Source: Prochlorococcus sp. AG-409-J19 | GTDB taxonomy: Bacteria > Cyanobacteriota > Cyanobacteriia > PCC-6307 > Cyanobiaceae | Direction of reading: 5' to 3' | Length of the DNA: 64,000 bases | Assembly (NCBI GenBank): GCA_003215635.1 | Contig: QCKC01000001.1 | Location: 1-64,000 of the forward strand | Shown: piece by piece, positions 20,706 to 30,233 of the stretch | Layout: each line of letters opens with the position of its first letter | How positions within the stretch are numbered: the first letter of the stretch is position 1 | Made by a program: the position numbers and the translations under genes | The notes under the pieces: generated by a model | Databases searched by the model: none | Told to the model about the DNA's origin: nothing | What the model saw: only the letters and a program-made list of their open reading frames with translations

Positions 20706-22304
20706 ATGAAAACTGAACTTATTACTGATGATCTTAACGAACTCCTTGAATTATTACCAAGAAGGATTCAAAATATTCTATCGACCCCTAAGGAGTGTGA
20801 AAATCTCATTGAAATCATCTTAGATCTCGGAAGAATTCCTGAAGCACGTTACCCCAATAAAGTAATAACACTTGGCGATCAGAATCTTAATCGTGAAGAG
20901 ATTCAAGCCATGGTTAATCATTTAGGTAAATTTGGAGGAGATAATAGGGCCGGAATTGAAAGGACCCTTCATCGAATAAGTGCAATAAGAAATCGACAAG
21001 GTGAAATTATTGGGCTCACCTGTAGAGTTGGCAGAGCAGTATTTGGAACAGTAGAAATAATTAGGGATTTACTTAATCAAGGGAAATCAATATTATTAAT
21101 GGGACGACCAGGAGTAGGTAAAACAACTGCATTACGAGAAATAGCAAGAGTATTAGCAGATGAATTAAACAAAAGAGTAGTCATTATTGATACAAGCAAT
21201 GAGATTGCAGGAGATGGAGATATTCCACATCCTGCAATCGGTAAAGCCAGACGTATGCAAGTTTCCAAGCCTGAAAAACAACATCAAGTAATGATTGAAG
21301 CAGTTGAAAATCATATGCCTGAAGTCATAGTTATTGATGAAATCGGCACAGAGCTTGAGGCAAATGCAGCCCGAACAATCGCAGAAAGAGGAGTACAACT
21401 GGTTGCCACTGCACATGGCAATTCCATGGAGAATTTAATCAAAAATCCTACTCTTAGTGATCTCATTGGAGGCATTCAATCAGTAACACTAGGGGATGAG
21501 GAGGCAAGAAGGAGAAAATCACAAAAAACGGTTTTAGAAAGAGCATCAGATCCAACATTCTCAGTAGCAATAGAGATCAACAATCAAAAATCATGGTCAG
21601 TCCATACTGATGTATCTAAAACAGTTGATTTACTTTTAAGAGGGCACAAGGTAATACCTCAACAAAGGAAGGTAGAAGAAAATGGTTCAGTCAAACTAAT
21701 CGAACCAAAACAGACAACAGTAACAACAGAAAATACCTTGAAACAAGAATTTTTATCCGCAGAAAAGAATAAGTCAATAAAAGCAGATAGCAATAGAAAA
21801 GATAGTTTAATCAAAATTATTGGTTGCGGTATACCAAAACAATTACTAGAGGAAGTCACTAGAAGAAATAGCTGGGGTATTCTATGGGTTGAAGATATAA
21901 ACAACGCCAATTTCGTTATCAGTGTTAGAAAATCTCTTGGGAAAGAACAAAATATTAGACGTAAAGCTAAAGAATTACTCATACCAATAATTGTCATAAA
22001 ATCCGCATCCTTTAGGCAAGTAGAAAGATCTTTAGAACGATTAATACAACGCCAAGCAGAAAGCTCACATAAGACTCAGCTCCAACTAACTAAGGAATTA
22101 GATCCAGAAGATTCTTTAGCTGCAATGGAAGAATGCAGATTGGCACTAGAACAGGTTGTAGTGCCCCTTGGAAGGCCAGTGGAACTTTTACCTCGAAGCA
22201 AACGCATAATCGATATGCAAGCGGAGCTAGTTACACGCTATCGACTACGAAGTGATGTATTTGGGCAAGCAAATCAACAACACCTAAGGGTTTATCCCCC
22301 ATGA
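20706..22304 (+). CDS. Ycf45-type AAA ATPase with C-terminal R3H domain
   Basis: This P-loop ATPase is related to SpoIIIAA and to Ycf45 of algal chloroplasts. Walker A is GRPGVGKTTA (about residues 133-142) and Walker B is VIVIDEIGTE (about 207-216); a sensor-like VATAHGNSMENL follows. A poorly conserved linker (about 320-450) separates the ATPase from the C-terminal segment. There, IIDMQAELVTRYRLRSDVFG resembles an R3H nucleic-acid-binding domain. Its function is not established; single-stranded nucleic acid binding is an inference from the R3H domain. It follows ldpA by 37 nt on the same strand. Confidence 0.82.
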   Translation: MKTELITDDLNELLELLPRRIQNILSTPKECENLIEIILDLGRIPEARYPNKVITLGDQNLNREEIQAMVNHLGKFGGDNRAGIERTLHRISAIRNRQGEIIGLTCRVGRAVFGTVEIIRDLLNQGKSILLMGRPGVGKTTALREIARVLADELNKRVVIIDTSNEIAGDGDIPHPAIGKARRMQVSKPEKQHQVMIEAVENHMPEVIVIDEIGTELEANAARTIAERGVQLVATAHGNSMENLIKNPTLSDLIGGIQSVTLGDEEARRRKSQKTVLERASDPTFSVAIEINNQKSWSVHTDVSKTVDLLLRGHKVIPQQRKVEENGSVKLIEPKQTTVTTENTLKQEFLSAEKNKSIKADSNRKDSLIKIIGCGIPKQLLEEVTRRNSWGILWVEDINNANFVISVRKSLGKEQNIRRKAKELLIPIIVIKSASFRQVERSLERLIQRQAESSHKTQLQLTKELDPEDSLAAMEECRLALEQVVVPLGRPVELLPRSKRIIDMQAELVTRYRLRSDVFGQANQQHLRVYPP

Positions 22305-22416
22305 AGACTGAATTGGCTAATTAAAGAGGTAATGATTGATTGACGAAGGTCACTTCACTGTGGGTAACTATTTAGACTCAGCACGTATCATCATTGAGGT
22401 GATTCGTCTGAACCAA

Positions 22417-22488
22417 TGGGCCGTCGCCAAGTGGTAAGGCATCGGGTTTTGGTCCCGACATTCCTAGGTTCGAATCCTAGCGGCCCAG
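22417..22488 (+). tRNA. tRNA-Gln(UUG)
   Basis: The 72-nt tRNA has acceptor arms TGGGCCG and CGGCCCA, a T arm CTAGGTTCGAATCCTAG and an anticodon loop TTTTGGT that gives UUG. It ends 16 nt before the start of the following HAD hydrolase, so the two may be cotranscribed. No CCA is encoded. Confidence 0.95.
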
Positions 22489-22504
22489 TTTTATCAACCC
22501 CCAG

Positions 22505-23281
22505 TTGGACAAAACGCCTTTATTGATTTTCGATTTTGATGGAGTAATTGTCGATGGAATGAATGAATATTGGTGGAGTTCCAGGGAGGCATGTCTTCGA
22601 CTGCTAAACAACCGACATTCTTCAGCAGATCTGCCTAAGGAAGTTCCAATCGCTTTCAAGCAAATCAGACCATGTATTCAACATGGCTGGGAAATGGTTC
22701 TTTTAGCTGCTGAGTTACTCCGTCCTGATAGTTCTTTGAAGGTACAAGGAACCCAAATGTTTATTTCTAATTACTCATTTTTTCACAAAGAAGCATTGAA
22801 GTTTTGGGGGTGGGAACCTAATCAACTTCAAACAGCTTTAGACGAAGTAAGAGAAAATGCAATTCAACAAAATCAATCGCACTGGCTTAATCTCCACAAA
22901 CCTTTTCCTCATGTCGTACAAAGGTTAAAAAAACTGCCTGCAGAAAATGTTGCATATGCCGTTTTAACTACAAAAGGCACTGAATTCACAAAAAAACTTA
23001 TGCAATCATTCGATCTTGCGCCCCAAATGATTTATGGACATGAATCAGGAAGCAAATCCAAGGTTTTAAGCTCTTTATCTAAGCAAACACAACTTCTTGG
23101 TTTCGTAGAAGATCGTCGAAAAACCCTGGAAAAGATAATTAGCACTAAAGGTCTTACTTCGTTACCTTGCTATTTGGCCACGTGGGGCTATTTAAAACCA
23201 GGCGATACCAAAGCTCTACCTGAAGGCATTCGACTACTTAATAGTGAAAATTTTTCTTCCCCCTTGGCGAGGTGGCCTTAG
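22505..23281 (+). CDS. HAD-superfamily hydrolase
   Basis: This is a putative phosphatase of the haloacid dehalogenase superfamily. Motif I is LLIFDFDGVIVDG with the nucleophile at Asp10 and the acid at Asp12. Motif II is the Thr in AVLTTKG, and motif IV is GFVEDR, where Glu-Asp binds magnesium. The cap between residues 16 and 140 is alpha-helical. The only start close to motif I is a TTG at 22505. It has 258 residues, typical for phosphoglycolate-phosphatase-like members, but the substrate cannot be read from the sequence. It stands between tRNA-Gln and recA. Confidence 0.82.
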   Translation: MDKTPLLIFDFDGVIVDGMNEYWWSSREACLRLLNNRHSSADLPKEVPIAFKQIRPCIQHGWEMVLLAAELLRPDSSLKVQGTQMFISNYSFFHKEALKFWGWEPNQLQTALDEVRENAIQQNQSHWLNLHKPFPHVVQRLKKLPAENVAYAVLTTKGTEFTKKLMQSFDLAPQMIYGHESGSKSKVLSSLSKQTQLLGFVEDRRKTLEKIISTKGLTSLPCYLATWGYLKPGDTKALPEGIRLLNSENFSSPLARWP

Positions 23282-23426
23282 TTCGCTAGGGTACGTCTGT
23301 ACTACCTTGAAGAAGGGCGATTGCTCAGTGAAAGCTCTTGCCCTCAATCTCTGAAGATTCTCAAAAGGAATCCATAGAGGTCCATCAAGCAATTCCATTC
23401 ACAAATTATTAGCCACTATCAAGCTC

Positions 23427-24566
23427 ATGCCCGCAGAAGTAAAAACATCACAAAACTCCTCATCCGATACACGGTCAAATACAAGTCGGAATACTGAGAA
23501 GGACAAAGCCTTGAGCCTTGTCCTTGGGCAAATAGAACGAAACTTCGGGAAAGGATCCATCATGCGTCTAGGGGATGCCTCTCGTATGCGGGTTGAGACA
23601 ATATCCACTGGTGCTCTCACTCTCGACCTTGCCCTAGGAGGAGGTTACCCGAAAGGAAGAGTGGTAGAGGTATATGGACCCGAAAGCTCCGGCAAAACAA
23701 CACTTACATTGCATGCGATTGCCGAAGTACAAAAAAGAGGAGGAGTAGCAGCTTTTGTTGATGCTGAACATGCTTTAGACCCAATTTATGCGGCATCTCT
23801 AGGTGTTGATATAGAAAATTTACTTGTTTCGCAACCAGACACAGGTGAAATGGCACTGGAAATTGTTGACCAATTAGTACGGTCTGGAGCAGTAGAACTT
23901 GTTGTTGTGGATTCAGTGGCGGCATTGACTCCAAGATCTGAAATCGAAGGTGAAATGGGAGATCACGCCGTAGGGAGCCAAGCTCGACTTATGAGTCAAG
24001 CGATGCGAAAAATCACTGGCAATATTGGTAAATCTGGATGCACAGTAATTTTCCTGAACCAACTCCGCTTAAAAATAGGCGTCACATACGGGAATCCTGA
24101 AACAACAACTGGGGGTAATGCATTGAAGTTTTACGCCTCTGTCAGACTCGATATAAGACGTATTCAAACACTCAAAAGAGGCACAGAAGAATACGGAATT
24201 CGGGCAAAAGTTAAAGTCGCTAAGAACAAAGTCGCACCTCCTTTTCGAATTGCCGAATTTGATATTTTATTCGGACGAGGTATCAGCACTCTTGGATGTT
24301 TACTAGATTTAGCTGAAGAGACAGACATAGTAAACAGGAAAGGAGCTTGGTATAGCTACGAAGGAGATAATATTGGTCAAGGACGAGATAACACAATCAC
24401 TTGGCTAGAACAAAACCCTCAATCTCGTGAAGAGATTGAGGGTTTTGTTAGGCAAAAATTAACCGAAGGATCTGAAGTGACTGCAAATTCTATGAAGCCT
24501 ATTGCTGCTGCAGCACGTGTAGCAGCCTCTAAAATTGAATCCGCACAAATGAAAACTGCTGCTTGA
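23427..24566 (+). CDS. recA: RecA recombinase
   Basis: RecA forms filaments on single-stranded DNA for homologous strand exchange and the DNA damage response. Walker A is GPESSGKT (residues 84-91). Also present are the strand-exchange loops around [20 protein letters not shown] and [18 protein letters not shown]. The N-terminal 27 residues are a Ser/Asn-rich extension. The length of 379 is normal for cyanobacteria. Codons 329-341 form a perfect 16-bp hairpin in the mRNA (listed separately). No LexA-type operator was recognised upstream. Confidence 0.96.
   Translation: MPAEVKTSQNSSSDTRSNTSRNTEKDKALSLVLGQIERNFGKGSIMRLGDASRMRVETISTGALTLDLALGGGYPKGRVVEVYGPESSGKTTLTLHAIAEVQKRGGVAAFVDAEHALDPIYAASLGVDIENLLVSQPDTGEMALEIVDQLVRSGAVELVVVDSVAALTPRSEIEGEMGDHAVGSQARLMSQAMRKITGNIGKSGCTVIFLNQLRLKIGVTYGNPETTTGGNALKFYASVRLDIRRIQTLKRGTEEYGIRAKVKVAKNKVAPPFRIAEFDILFGRGISTLGCLLDLAEETDIVNRKGAWYSYEGDNIGQGRDNTITWLEQNPQSREEIEGFVRQKLTEGSEVTANSMKPIAAAARVAASKIESAQMKTAA
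24411..24447 (+). repeat. Perfect inverted repeat inside recA
   Basis: Two 16-base arms, CAAAACCCTCAATCTC at 24411-24426 and its exact reverse complement at 24432-24447, flank a 5-base loop GTGAA. The hairpin lies within codons 329-341 of recA, in the C-terminal domain, about 120 nt before the stop. It looks like an intrinsic terminator stem, but TTAGGC follows it rather than a U-run. Confidence 0.9.
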
Positions 24567-24573
24567 TTCAATA

Positions 24574-24810
24574 TCACATATCAGATAGCACCCACCATCC
24601 AGCAGCAGGACCAATAAATCTAACTACTACCCAAAACAAAATTAGTACAAATATCCCTATCCAAGCACCAGTTTTTGTAATGGAAAAAAATTGATCTCTT
24701 TGACGCTCTGTAATTGGTAACCACTTAGAAAGTTGTGATGAATCGGCCACTTTTTTCTTATTCTCACGAGGGATCGAACCCTTAGCAGATCTTCGACGTG
24801 CTTCTCCCAT
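24574..24810 (-). CDS. DUF2839 small membrane protein
   Basis: This 78-residue protein starts MGEARRRSAKGSIPRENKKK and ends with one membrane helix (about residues 48-66, AWIGIFVLILFWVVVRFIG). The basic MGEARRR start and single C-terminal helix match the cyanobacterial DUF2839 family. Its function is unknown. It is convergent with recA, with 7 nt between the stop codons, and sits upstream of the DinG-like gene on the opposite side. Confidence 0.82.
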   Translation of the reverse strand: MGEARRRSAKGSIPRENKKKVADSSQLSKWLPITERQRDQFFSITKTGAWIGIFVLILFWVVVRFIGPAAGWWVLSDM

Positions 24811-24861
24811 TTGCTTGTTAAAAAATTGACAACTACTTAGCTAAGAATAAACGGTAATTAA

Positions 24862-26304
24862 TTATGGGAGAAGCCTATTTAAATAAGTCCAAGGTTCCAA
24901 TGCTTCTAGAATCTGCAAACCCCAGCTTCTACGACGAACTCGACCATCCAAAATTGCAAGGCGTCCACCATTCTTACGCAATGGTGCTATAGCAGGCACT
25001 AATAAACCAAGTGATTCAGGCAAAAGCAATTCACGAAACCAATCCTGACCACGTTGCTTCATTCGCTCGACTCGTGCAGCCGTAAATGGAGAATCCAAAC
25101 TTGATAAAGGCAGTAATCCAATAATTAATTGTTCAGGCAATGGCATTTGATCTTGAAAATTAAGCCACCAATTCCAACTAGCACAGACAACACCATTCAC
25201 TTCCGGTGCTGTAGTTTCTTGAACTACTCTTTTCCCAAATTCAGCTGCAAGTCTAGCTGTCAACTTAAATCTCATTTGTTTATCATCTACAAGAATGATC
25301 GTCAATCCAGCTCGACCAAGAACTAAGCGACAAGCTTGCTGATAAAGATGATCTTCAAATCTTTCTGTATTGGGTAGTGGCTGTCGATAAGGAGCAAAAA
25401 CAAGAATAGGTTCATCCAAATTTGGTTCATTCAGATTAACTTTGACATCTGGAATAAATCCACCAGTCTTAAGTTCAGAATGAAAGAGAAAATTTTTGCC
25501 AGAGTTTGCAATAATGAGAGTAGGCTGTTGGTTTAATAATTTAGATAAAATTCCAAGTGGCTCAAAAGGTTTAAGAACTAAATTCCAAGAGAACATCTTA
25601 CGATCAATTTCAGCCCAGCAGGCCCAAGAGTTAAGTTGTAGATCTAGCAAATAAGACCAAGGCTTTGGTAAATCACCAAGAGAAGATATCAAGTTCTGGA
25701 GACAGCTAATATCACAACTATCGATACCAATATTATCACTAATAACTGCTCTATCTGTAAAAAGCTTATTACTCATTTGTTGATAGAAGTGAATTATTTC
25801 TGAATCTATTGACGGATGAGCGAGACGCAATAACTCCCAATCACTAGGAGAAATAATTATTGTCATCTCATCTCTTAGACGTTTAGTTAAAAGCTCAGCT
25901 TCTGGAATAATTAATTGCCTGGATTTTAGAGAACCTCGATAGTATGCTTTTATGAAATTTTTAAGATTTAGCAACCAAAGTTGATTTCCCTGAGGTGGTT
26001 TATCCCCTTCCCAACAAGCCATAGTCAAACCTTGAGATCTCAACCTAGGCAATTCTTGTCTCAAGAAACGAGTTTTTTGTCGTTTTGAAAGAAGCAAAAC
26101 CGACCCATTAGTTTCTAAGCAAAGTGGTACCAGTAGACCTAACCACCAGATATCCTGAAAATCTGAATTCAATTCAATCACAGTATTGTCTTTACGTCGG
26201 AGACTTCGGGCAACTAAACGACTGAAAGTGAGATGGTGAGACCAAGGAGTTTGAAACTCCTCCAAGAGATGCTTAAGCTGATTATGGGCTAGTGCTTCCA
26301 TCAT
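24862..26304 (-). CDS. DinG/XPD-like helicase homologue, apparently without ATPase motifs
   Basis: Several blocks align with DinG-family superfamily 2 helicases, but each catalytic motif is changed. At the Walker A place (about residues 40-55) the sequence is VIELNSDFQDIWWLGLLVPL instead of EAGTGTGKT. At the DEAH place it is SRQLIIPEAELL. In the C-terminal part, SPFTAARVERMKQRGQDWF and GRLAILDGRVRRRSWG match the end of DinG motifs V-VI, while the arginine-finger segment QGxGRxIR is replaced by APLRKNGGR. I infer a DinG descendant that does not hydrolyse ATP. It has 480 residues and lies divergent from tyrA. It could instead be an unrelated family with chance similarity; the order of matches argues against that. 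Confidence 0.6.
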   Translation of the reverse strand: MMEALAHNQLKHLLEEFQTPWSHHLTFSRLVARSLRRKDNTVIELNSDFQDIWWLGLLVPLCLETNGSVLLLSKRQKTRFLRQELPRLRSQGLTMACWEGDKPPQGNQLWLLNLKNFIKAYYRGSLKSRQLIIPEAELLTKRLRDEMTIIISPSDWELLRLAHPSIDSEIIHFYQQMSNKLFTDRAVISDNIGIDSCDISCLQNLISSLGDLPKPWSYLLDLQLNSWACWAEIDRKMFSWNLVLKPFEPLGILSKLLNQQPTLIIANSGKNFLFHSELKTGGFIPDVKVNLNEPNLDEPILVFAPYRQPLPNTERFEDHLYQQACRLVLGRAGLTIILVDDKQMRFKLTARLAAEFGKRVVQETTAPEVNGVVCASWNWWLNFQDQMPLPEQLIIGLLPLSSLDSPFTAARVERMKQRGQDWFRELLLPESLGLLVPAIAPLRKNGGRLAILDGRVRRRSWGLQILEALEPWTYLNRLLP

Positions 26305-26388
26305 TTCCCAAGCCTAGGAAGCTAGAAAAAAAAGAATATCTATTAGTTCTAAAAATAATCAACTTTCACAAATTGGAGAAAGCAAAGA

Positions 26389-27258
26389 ATGGAACAAAAA
26401 AAGATTTCTCCTGGGCGGGTAGGAATAGTTGGACTGGGATTAATTGGAGGTTCATTAGCACTTGATCTCCAAGAACTTGGATGGCAAGTAAGAGGTTTAG
26501 TTCACAGGTCCCAAACTGCGGAAAAAGCAATTAATAGAGGACTTGCCCAATCGATTAGTACAGACCCTGAAATTCTGTCAGATTGTGATCTTGTAATTCT
26601 GGCTATGCCTTTAAAAACAATTCTGAACCCTGATAATAAATTACTCAATGCTTTGCCAAAGAACTCAGTTATCACAGACGTTGGCTCTGTTAAAGAACCA
26701 GTTTTAAACGCTTGGAGAACAAGGCATGGAAGGTTTGTACCCAGTCATCCCATGGCAGGATCATCAGAGTTTGGAGTGACTTCAGGCAGAAAAAATTTAT
26801 TTCGCAATAAACCTTGGATCGCCACTCCAGATAAGAGAACTGATAAAGATGCCTTACAGCTAGTCCAAGGATTAGCTAAATCAATAGGCAGTCAATGGTT
26901 AATCGCAGAGGCACATAAACATGATCAAGCTGTAGCTCTTATTTCTCATTTACCTGTAATTATTAGTGCAGCATTATTAGGCTCAATAGGTTCAGAAAAA
27001 GAACCAGAAATAATTGAATTGACTAAATTACTTGCTTCTAGCGGATTTGCAGATACTACAAGAGTAGGTGGAGGTAATCCTGAACTGGGAACTGCAATGG
27101 CTAAGAATAATAAAGAATCAATTTTAAAAGCACTAGATTCTTATCAGCATGAACTCAACAATCTGCAAGAGGCAATCATCAGAAATGATTGGAATAAATT
27201 GCATGAAGAACTTATAATCACGAAAAATATTCGAGGAAGCTTTCTAGATTCTAATTAA
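26389..27258 (+). CDS. tyrA: Prephenate/arogenate dehydrogenase
   Basis: This enzyme makes the last oxidative step of tyrosine synthesis. The N-terminal Rossmann fold begins VGIVGLGLIGGSLALDLQEL, and the catalytic-histidine segment is VPSHPMAGSSEFGV followed by IATPDKRTD. The length of 289 without an ACT domain fits cyanobacterial enzymes, which usually prefer arogenate and NADP; the cofactor preference here is inferred. It ends one base before the stop of the convergent CrtD-like gene. Confidence 0.9.
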   Translation: MEQKKISPGRVGIVGLGLIGGSLALDLQELGWQVRGLVHRSQTAEKAINRGLAQSISTDPEILSDCDLVILAMPLKTILNPDNKLLNALPKNSVITDVGSVKEPVLNAWRTRHGRFVPSHPMAGSSEFGVTSGRKNLFRNKPWIATPDKRTDKDALQLVQGLAKSIGSQWLIAEAHKHDQAVALISHLPVIISAALLGSIGSEKEPEIIELTKLLASSGFADTTRVGGGNPELGTAMAKNNKESILKALDSYQHELNNLQEAIIRNDWNKLHEELIITKNIRGSFLDSN

Positions 27259-27259
27259 T

Positions 27260-28771
27260 TCAGTTTGGCAATCTAAAATTCAAATTACGATCTGATAAAA
27301 GCTGTCTAGATGCCATAAGTGCAGATTGACTAACACCAGCAGTTCCTTCTCCAGGATAAATAGAATCTCCACAGAGCCATAAACCTTTTAGAGGAGTTCG
27401 ACTAGCCATGCCAAAAGGACCAAAAATAGATTGATGTTGACCTAAACCACCCACTATTCCATCTGGTCTTCCTGTCCAATAAGCAAAACTTTTTGGAGTA
27501 GCGAGTTCTTGATGATTCCAATCTTCTTCATTAAACCCAAACCAATCTTGAAGAATATGACTAATTCTTTTTAGATAATAATGTTTACGGGTCTGATAAT
27601 TAGAACTCGAAGATACAAACCAATCTTGGGTCTTTGTGAACAAACTTGCAATTACTGTCGCTTCTCCTAAAGGTGCACGCCCATCTCCTTCACGACTAAT
27701 TGATACAAACAATGATCCTGGTTCTTCTACACCTATTTGAATATGTGCTGGGCAATCATTAGGTAATAAATTACGATTCACCGCACCATAAAAGACCACA
27801 GCCCCACTAGGAGAAGGCAAGTCTGAAATTCTTTTATAATAATTTCTAAAACGATAATCTTCCTTAGAAATTAATTTGAGCAAAGACTGTGGTGGCAAAC
27901 TAAAAATAATATCTTTCGCATCAATAGTTATTGATTTATTGGCTAAACTTTCTATTTGTATTTCCCATAAATCTTCACTCTCGTAAGCTTTTAAAGCAAT
28001 TACACGGTGGCCTAAAAGTATTTTCCCGCCATCTCTGAGAAAACTTTTTAATAAAGAATCACTGAGGGTTTGCATAGAACCCTGGATGTGCCACAAGCCC
28101 AATGGGGCTTGTGGCATCTGAAGCACAGTTGCTCCATACAAGGCAGCTGTTCGATCCGCAGGTTCTTGAGAATACAACTTAATTTGTAAATCCAAAAACC
28201 TGCGAAGACGAACATTTTTTTCACATCCACTCAGCCTTAAAAGATCTGTGACCGCCAGAGGCAAAAATAATCCGGAAGCAAAACCAGTGAAATTTAGCGC
28301 CTTTAAAAGTTGCTTAATATCCCAACCAGTCCTAGGGGGCAAAATAGGGTCTTGACTAGCAAATCTCCAATTACTTTCATGAAGTATTTTGCAAAGTTTC
28401 CAAAACCTCTCACTGCCAGGGAATTGCTTTTGGCACTCATATCTCCAAGAATTTGGGTCATGCCAAACTCTGATCGGCTCCGATCCATCAGCAAGATCCA
28501 CCAGACAGCCCAATTCTAATAACTCTGCCCGAGGCAAAGGAACTTCCAAATAGCTAAAAATCCTGTTATGAATTCCCCCAGATTCCATACCAGCAATCTG
28601 GGTGGCACCTACATCAAAAACATATCTACCACGTTTAAAAGTGCCTGCGCATCCTCCTGGCTGATGATGTGACTCAAGAAGAATTACTGATAATCCTTCA
28701 TGAGCCAAAATCGAAGCAGCTGTCAAACCTGCAATGCCAGCACCAACAACAACTACTAAATCTTTTTTCAT
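27260..28771 (-). CDS. CrtD/CrtISO-like FAD-dependent oxidoreductase
   Basis: This is a phytoene-dehydrogenase-type flavoprotein. The dinucleotide-binding motif VVVVGAGIAGLTAASILAHE is at residues 6-25, followed by LLESHHQPGGCAGTF, and the C-terminal FAD segment is LWLCGDSIYPGEGTAGVSQS. At 503 residues it is full length. The family includes carotenoid isomerase (CrtH) and the C-3',4' desaturase CrtD; the cyanobacterial CrtD branch is my best guess, but the substrate cannot be decided from sequence. It diverges from a fructosamine kinase with 35 nt between the starts. Confidence 0.75.
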   Translation of the reverse strand: MKKDLVVVVGAGIAGLTAASILAHEGLSVILLESHHQPGGCAGTFKRGRYVFDVGATQIAGMESGGIHNRIFSYLEVPLPRAELLELGCLVDLADGSEPIRVWHDPNSWRYECQKQFPGSERFWKLCKILHESNWRFASQDPILPPRTGWDIKQLLKALNFTGFASGLFLPLAVTDLLRLSGCEKNVRLRRFLDLQIKLYSQEPADRTAALYGATVLQMPQAPLGLWHIQGSMQTLSDSLLKSFLRDGGKILLGHRVIALKAYESEDLWEIQIESLANKSITIDAKDIIFSLPPQSLLKLISKEDYRFRNYYKRISDLPSPSGAVVFYGAVNRNLLPNDCPAHIQIGVEEPGSLFVSISREGDGRAPLGEATVIASLFTKTQDWFVSSSSNYQTRKHYYLKRISHILQDWFGFNEEDWNHQELATPKSFAYWTGRPDGIVGGLGQHQSIFGPFGMASRTPLKGLWLCGDSIYPGEGTAGVSQSALMASRQLLSDRNLNFRLPN

Positions 28772-28806
28772 CAGATCATGTTCGCAAAAACATTGGGGTA
28801 TTGGGC

Positions 28807-29700
28807 ATGAATGATTTGCTCATTGAATTATTAACTCACGCAAATGGACCTTTAGAAGGGAAAAGAATTAAAAATATTTCAGTTATCACTGGGGGTTCTA
28901 CTCATCAAAGCTGGCAAATTGAATTAAGCAATGGTGAGCGTATCTTTGCAAAAACTGCAGCTAAAAAACAATTACCAATGTTCACCTTTGAAGTAAATGG
29001 ACTAATTGCACTAAAGAAATTTTCCAATCCAAAGCTATTAACAATTCCAGAACCAATAGGTATTACATCAACAGATGAAATCACATGCTTATTGATTCCA
29101 TGGATTGAATTTAATAGATCCACACAATCATTTCTTGGCAGTGGTTTGGCAGAGTTACACAAAACATCCTCTGCTCATAATCCTGATTCTTTTGGATGGA
29201 ATGAGAATGGGTTTCTTGGTGGTTCTCCTCAATTACCAGGTTGGGATGACAACTGGGGGAACTGTTTTACAAAACTACGATTACGTCCGCAAATCATTTG
29301 CGCCCAGAAATGGGGACTAAATATAGATAATATTGATCTTCTACTTTCTTTTATAAGCGAAAAAATTCAAAGACACAATCCAACTCCTTCTTTAGTACAT
29401 GGTGATCTATGGGGCGGAAATATTGCAATAGATAGAAAGGGGCGAGGAGTTTTATTTGATCCCGCTGTTTGGTGGGCGGATAGAGAAGTAGATATTGCAA
29501 TGACTAGGCTTTTTGGGGGATTTGATAAAAATTTCTATACCGAATATTCTAAAGCATGGCCTCTTCAGAAAGGATCAGAAGAAAGAGAGGATATATATAA
29601 CTTGTACCATTTACTTAATCATGCAAATCTATTTGGAGGAACTTACAAATCAGAAAGCATTAATATTATAAATAAAATTACACAATTAATGAACATCTAA
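28807..29700 (+). CDS. Fructosamine/ketosamine 3-kinase family protein
   Basis: These kinases phosphorylate ketosamines on glycated proteins or small molecules so that the adduct falls off. The fold is that of aminoglycoside kinases: GGSTHQSWQIELSNG at the N-terminus, the catalytic loop LVHGDLWGGNIAID, and the magnesium-binding segment LFDPAVWWADREVDIAM. I use ATG 28807 (297 residues); the frame is open from 28669, but that part overlaps the divergent oxidoreductase. It ends 21 nt before the convergent CAAD protein. Confidence 0.9.
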   Translation: MNDLLIELLTHANGPLEGKRIKNISVITGGSTHQSWQIELSNGERIFAKTAAKKQLPMFTFEVNGLIALKKFSNPKLLTIPEPIGITSTDEITCLLIPWIEFNRSTQSFLGSGLAELHKTSSAHNPDSFGWNENGFLGGSPQLPGWDDNWGNCFTKLRLRPQIICAQKWGLNIDNIDLLLSFISEKIQRHNPTPSLVHGDLWGGNIAIDRKGRGVLFDPAVWWADREVDIAMTRLFGGFDKNFYTEYSKAWPLQKGSEEREDIYNLYHLLNHANLFGGTYKSESINIINKITQLMNI

Positions 29701-29721
29701 ATTTACACTTAAGACCATGAT

Positions 29722-30111
29722 TCAACCCAAATATTCTTTTCTCAAGTTCTGTATTCTTTGAAATACAGCATCACGCTTATCACTCGTAGTCAAATTCTGC
29801 CAACTCCACTGACCTACAACCACTACTCCAAGCAGCTCAAGCAAACCAGGAAGTATAGGTAGGAGATTTATAGTGTCGATAACCCCTTTAATGACTACTT
29901 GGGCAATAATTACGACTGCGATAATCCCGACAGCCTTGCCATACTTGCCCATCTGTCCCCAATCAATCTTGTTAAGGGTCTCATTGACTTTGCCCATTAC
30001 ATCATTGTATTGATCAGAAAAATCATTCTGATTGGACTGGTCTACTGGATTACCCATAGTGCTTGTGTCGTTAGTGGTGGATTCGCTTGCATCAGGACTT
30101 ATGTCGGTCAT
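29722..30111 (-). CDS. CAAD-domain membrane protein
   Basis: This 129-residue protein has an acidic Ser/Thr/Asn-rich N-terminus and a C-terminal domain with two membrane helices (about residues 57-75 and 79-97; AVGIIAVVIIAQVVI and LLPILPGLLELLGVVVVG). The sequence ends WQNLTTSDKRDAVFQRIQNL, which matches the CAAD domain that in some cyanobacteria anchors aminoacyl-tRNA synthetases to thylakoids. Here it stands alone, as in most cyanobacteria, where it is a thylakoid protein. I take ATG 30111 as start; the frame extends to 30201 without family similarity. Confidence 0.82.
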   Translation of the reverse strand: MTDISPDASESTTNDTSTMGNPVDQSNQNDFSDQYNDVMGKVNETLNKIDWGQMGKYGKAVGIIAVVIIAQVVIKGVIDTINLLPILPGLLELLGVVVVGQWSWQNLTTSDKRDAVFQRIQNLRKEYLG

Positions 30112-30233
30112 GAACACAAAACTCAATGGAATTTGTGCAAACAATAACGAATGTATTTTTGTAATGCCAGGGGGGAGATAGACGGAACTCCGAACCCACA
30201 TATATAGAGAATTCCGAACCTAGTATTTTTAAG

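Noticed and set aside
20706-22304. Sporulation (SpoIIIAA) role for the Ycf45-type ATPase
   Set aside because: The similarity is only to the ATPase domain, and cyanobacteria of this kind do not sporulate.
23282-23426. Possible 4.5S RNA or riboswitch between the HAD gene and recA
   Set aside because: The diagnostic SRP loop sequences (GGAAGGA-type tetraloop region) are absent and no known riboswitch core was seen.
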